The notes under the pieces: generated by a model
Told to the model about the DNA's origin: nothing
Databases searched by the model: none
The model's input: only the letters and a program-made list of their open reading frames with translations
Made by a program: the position numbers and the translations under genes
In this document: piece after piece, positions 60,583-64,000 of the stretch
How the letters are laid out: every line of letters begins with the position of its first letter
Numbering within the stretch: the stretch's first letter is position 1
NCBI RefSeq assembly: GCF_949987515.2
Contig: NC_082703.1
Location: 11,742,680-11,806,679 of the forward strand
Direction of reading: 5' to 3'
Origin: Delphinus delphis
Lineage: Eukaryota; Chordata; Mammalia; Artiodactyla; Delphinidae
DNA length: 64,000 nucleotides

Positions 60583-61308
60583 TGTTCAAATATAATTTCA
60601 CCTAGTATAAATCTTTGAATGTTTGCCTTATAAAGTGATTTTATGCTTGAAAATTATAAAAAATATGCAACCATCAAAATCTTGCATTACCTATAACCCA
60701 TTATCACTATGCTGCAGCACAAATTGGAAGGCACTAACTTTGCTCCAGTTAACTCTTGCCAACAGTCAGTATGGACCCAGTGTTGCCAGACCTTCCAATT
60801 TTTCAAAAGAACTGGATGTTACTATGCAGTCTTCCATCTGATATCAATTTCCAAGACCCAGTTTCCTGCAGGGCTCTTAATTCTAACCTCTGCTTAGACA
60901 GATCAATACTAGCAGCTGATGTGAGTATCCCTAGAAATTTTAAGAGTCAATACCCCTTCATAAATCATCCTTTGAGTGAAATACTTGGGTACATTTTTGT
61001 AGGTGCACTACTGAATGAGTGGTTGAGAAAGAGTAGGAATATGCCAACAAATGGATTTTCCTTCAAGAGGCCCACAGGAAACAGGGTGGTAGTCTGGGGC
61101 ATCTACTTAATTAGTGGAGTAGGAAGTGAATTATCCTAAGACTGGAGCACATCTCCTTTTTCTCCCCACTTCTGAGTCTACTGTGTCAATTCATACTGGC
61201 CTGGAGCATTACTCCACTCTATGGCCTCCACAATGATGCTAGGAACGCTCACACAGCAAATCATTTACCTTCCCATCTGTAGAATTTTGAGTAAAAACTA
61301 TGAACCCA

Positions 61309-61604
61309 GGGCTTCCCTGGTGGCGCAGTGGTTGAGAATCTGCCTGCCAATGCAAGGAACACGGGTTCGAGCCCTGGTCTGGGAAGATCCCACATGCCAC
61401 GGAGCAACTAGGCCTGTGAGCCACAACTACTGAGCCTGCGCATCTGGAGCCTGTGCTCCGCAACAAGAGAGGCCACGATAGTGAGAGGCCCACGCACCGC
61501 GATGAAGAGTGGCCCCTGCTTGCCGCAACTAGAGAAAGTCCTCTCACAGAAATGAAGACCCAACACAGCCAAAAATAATAAATTAATTAATTAATTAAAA
61601 AAAA
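61309..61604 (+). mobile_element. CHR SINE, intermediate form
   Basis: Duplication AACTATGAACCCA on both sides; same subtype as 50921-51204. Confidence 0.92.
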
Positions 61605-61959
61605 AACAACTATGAACCCAGAGTGGGGCACTGGCCCGGTTCTTCCAGTCCATCAACTATCAGCATCAATCAAATGCTTTAACAGTCAAGTTATTAAAAG
61701 GACTAGTTTGATGGTCTAGTGTGAAAATTAGCATGTCTAAACAGAACCTAGGGTAAATGGAAGATAAGCCATCTTCATGAAGGCAGGCCAAGGGAGTTTC
61801 TTCACACAATACCAAGATATCCCTTCAAAATACTTCTCTAGTTTTCACACCATTTTACCTATAGTTACATTTTTAAGAATTAAGCTTACAAAAATAACCG
61901 GCATTCCCCAGAAAGATTTATATACAAGGATAGTCATCCTTGTTATACACAATATTTAG

Positions 61960-62015
61960 AATACATATATTATATATATAATATAGTGCAATATATAATA
62001 TTTATAATAATAAAA
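61960..62015. repeat. AT-rich low-complexity tract
   Basis: TATATTATATATATAATATA type sequence. Confidence 0.85.
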
Positions 62016-62240
62016 GTTGAAATCAGAATATACATCCAACAATGGAAAAATGGTTAAATAATAAATAATGGTACATCCATAAAACAGAGCATTATGCAGT
62101 CATTAAAAAGATGTTCTTATAATTTATCAAGTGAAAAAAGCAAGTTAGACTCTAATTTCAGAAAATAAAGATGTATGTGCATTTGTCTATATGTATATAT
62201 TAACATATTATATATATACACACACCAAAAAACACATTTT

Positions 62241-62432
62241 TCTTTTAAGATTTTTTTGATGTGGACTATTTTTAAAATCTTTATTGAATTTGTTACAATA
62301 TTGCTTCTTTTTATGTTTTGGTTTTTTGGCCGCAAGGCATGTGGGATCTTAGCTCCCCGACCAGGGATCGAACCCGCACAACACTGCATTGGAAGGTGAA
62401 GTCTCAACCACAGGACAACCAGGGAAGTCCCC
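62241..62432 (-). mobile_element. CHR-1-like SINE with long 3' region
   Basis: Same structure as 53049-53257, with AACACATTTTT on both sides. Confidence 0.87.
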
Positions 62433-62664
62433 ACGAACACATTTTTAAAGGTCTTTGGCAATGTATACCAAAATATAAGTGGTTATCCCACAAATGCAGA
62501 TAGCTTTTAATTCTCTTCTTTATGCTTTTCTATATGGTCGAAATTTTCTATAAGAACACGTGTTACCTTTTTGCAATCGGGGGAAACGTATGCCAATAAA
62601 AGTGGGAAAGATTTTTTTTGTTTGTTTAATGAACAATCAAGGTTACATTTTTTTATACTATAGA

Positions 62665-62985
62665 ACAAGAGTCAGCAAACTTTTCCTCTAAAAGATCAGA
62701 TAGTAAATATTCCAGGCAGACTGTTGCTGTCACCAACTATTCAAGTTTGCCACTATAGAACAAAAGCTATAAACAATACTTAAGAAATAGGCATGGTTAT
62801 GTTCTAATAAAACTTTATTTATACACAGTAAAACCTGGATTTACACAAATTTCATGAAATACTGTTCTTTTTATTTTTTTTTCAGCCACTTAAAAACGTA
62901 GAAACCATTAGGCTCATATTCAGTACAAGCAGCAAGTAAGATGTGACCTACTAGCCAGTTTGCCAACTGCTGCTATAGAACACAG
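62665..62985 (-). repeat. hAT-type non-autonomous DNA element, longer form
   Basis: GAGTCAGCAAACTTTTCCTC at one end and CCAGTTTGCCAACTGCTGC at the other are inverted relatives of the ends at 24621-24816. The inside includes AATAAAACTTTATTTATACA. Confidence 0.5.
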
Positions 62986-63102
62986 ACAAAATGCTCTAAG
63001 ACTAGAAAATATCCAATGCTGCTGTGATTAACAACCCACTATAGCTATTTTTTTAAAATCACAATACATTCATAAAATACCTAATGAGAATGCAACTTCT
63101 TG

Positions 63103-63316
63103 GGGCTTCCCTGGTGGCGCAGTGGTTGAGAGTCCGCCTGCCAAAGCAGGGGACACAGGTTCGTGCCCCGGTCCGGGAGGATCACACATGCCGCAGAGCG
63201 GCTGGGCCGGTGAGCCATGGCCATGGAGCCTGTGCGTCCGGAGCCTGTGCTCCGCAACGGGAGAGGCCACAACAGTGAGAGGCCCGCGTACCGCAAAAAT
63301 AATAATAATAATAATA
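63103..63316 (+). mobile_element. CHR-2-type SINE, short form
   Basis: Complete copy with an (AAT)n tail and duplication ATGCAACTTCTTGG on both sides. Confidence 0.93.
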
Positions 63317-63466
63317 ATGCAACTTCTTGGAAAAGAAAAGCTTTTTGATAAATCAGTTGCAAAATGAACCTCATTATAGTTGAATGAGTGAGCTTACTAT
63401 AGGGTTAGTAATATTAGCCAATTAAATGTTAAGAGATTATCTGCCAAAATTACAAATTATGTTTTT

Positions 63467-63672
63467 GGTTTTTTTTTTTTGCGGTACGCGGGCCTCTCAC
63501 TGTTGTGGCCTCTCCCGTTGAGGAACACAGGCTCTGGACACGCAGGCTCAGCAGCCATGGCTCACGGGCCCAGCCGCTCCGCGGCACGGGGGATCTTCCC
63601 AGACCGGGGCACGAACCCATGTCCCCTGCATCAGCAGGAGGACTTTCAACCACTGCACCACCAGGGAAGCCC
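63467..63672 (-). mobile_element. CHR-2-type SINE, short form
   Basis: Reverse copy with duplication ACAAATT(A/G)TGTTTT on both sides. Confidence 0.92.
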
Positions 63673-64000
63673 ACAAATTGTGTTTTGAAAGAAGTCATCT
63701 TAGGTGATTTTATTTGACAGCAATTAGATAGTAGGATAAGCTATCCACTCAAGCCACTTCTAGTTCATGTCAACAGAAATCACACCAATAAGATTTAAGA
63801 TTTAAATTAGTAACAGATTTAGAAAATTTAAGACCAATCACAGTTCCAAATTAGCTAAGAAGGGATAACTTTTTCACCACCTAGCTTTTAAACCATACTA
63901 TACACTTCTCTCTGGCAGAGTAGAAATTCATCTCAAAAGCACATTTTTCCCTTAGAATGGTGTCATCTTCTAGAGAACGGACAGACTTCACACCAGTCTC

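Larger units (their letters stand above)
39701..64000 (-). other. WRN intron 1 (partial)
   Basis: At least 24.3 kb upstream of the start-codon exon. It contains the provirus, an older ERV relic, L1 and MLT1 fragments, an unidentified decayed coding-like segment and about 14 SINEs. No CpG-rich promoter or exon 1 is visible up to base 64000, so both lie beyond the window. Unlisted stretches (49.07-50.04, 52.1-53.0, 59.4-60.3 and 60.6-61.3 kb) show nothing recognisable. Confidence 0.85.

Noticed and set aside
60756..61139. 127-codon plus-strand frame
   Set aside because: No recognisable domain and it lies antisense in WRN intron 1; length is compatible with chance in this much sequence.
63700..64000. 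WRN exon 1 or promoter at the window end
   Set aside because: The sequence is AT-rich without CpG clustering or a credible donor, so exon 1 lies further upstream.

Overview
The window is mammalian nuclear DNA and the host is almost certainly a cetacean, probably a toothed whale. Two things point there: about 25 copies of the tRNA-derived CHR SINE family (consensus head GGCTTCCCTGGTGGCGCAG), many nearly identical and flanked by clear target-site duplications, and a background of ancient L1, L2, MIR, MLT1 and hAT repeats. The species cannot be fixed by eye.

The only host gene recognised is WRN (Werner syndrome RecQ helicase/exonuclease). It lies on the minus strand, so its 5' side is at high coordinates. 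Seventeen coding exons were placed with splice sites, from the start codon at 39688 to an exon ending at 282, about 721 codons. They cover the N-terminus, the complete 3'-5' exonuclease domain, the acidic region and the first part of the helicase domain (Q motif, Walker A, DEAH, motif III). The rest of the helicase, RQC and HRDC regions lie beyond base 1. Non-coding exon 1 and the promoter lie beyond base 64000.

Intron 1 (39701-64000) holds the most striking feature: an 8.57-kb gammaretrovirus-like provirus (40495-49064) in the same transcriptional sense as WRN, ending about 0.8 kb before WRN exon 2. It has two LTRs, a proline-tRNA primer-binding site, a polypurine tract, a gag with one in-frame stop, a pol with one frameshift, and a fully open 571-codon env. 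The gag-pol part looks like a C-type gammaretrovirus; the Env surface unit carries an SDGGG motif typical of the type-D/RDR interference group. The 3' LTR has lost its TATA and AATAAA segments and carries a 54-bp enhancer-like unit three times; the 5' LTR has one copy and an intact promoter. Beside it is an older class I ERV relic (50040-52084).

The remaining intronic DNA is mostly repeats. These include a long plus-strand L2 (27.8-31.5 kb), a minus-strand L2 (4.7-6.1 kb), L1 composites (13.5-16.3, 35.3-38.1 and 53.3-56.8 kb), MIRs, an MLT1 LTR and many SINEs. A short minus-strand stretch at 57.4-59.1 kb looks like decayed coding sequence that I could not identify.
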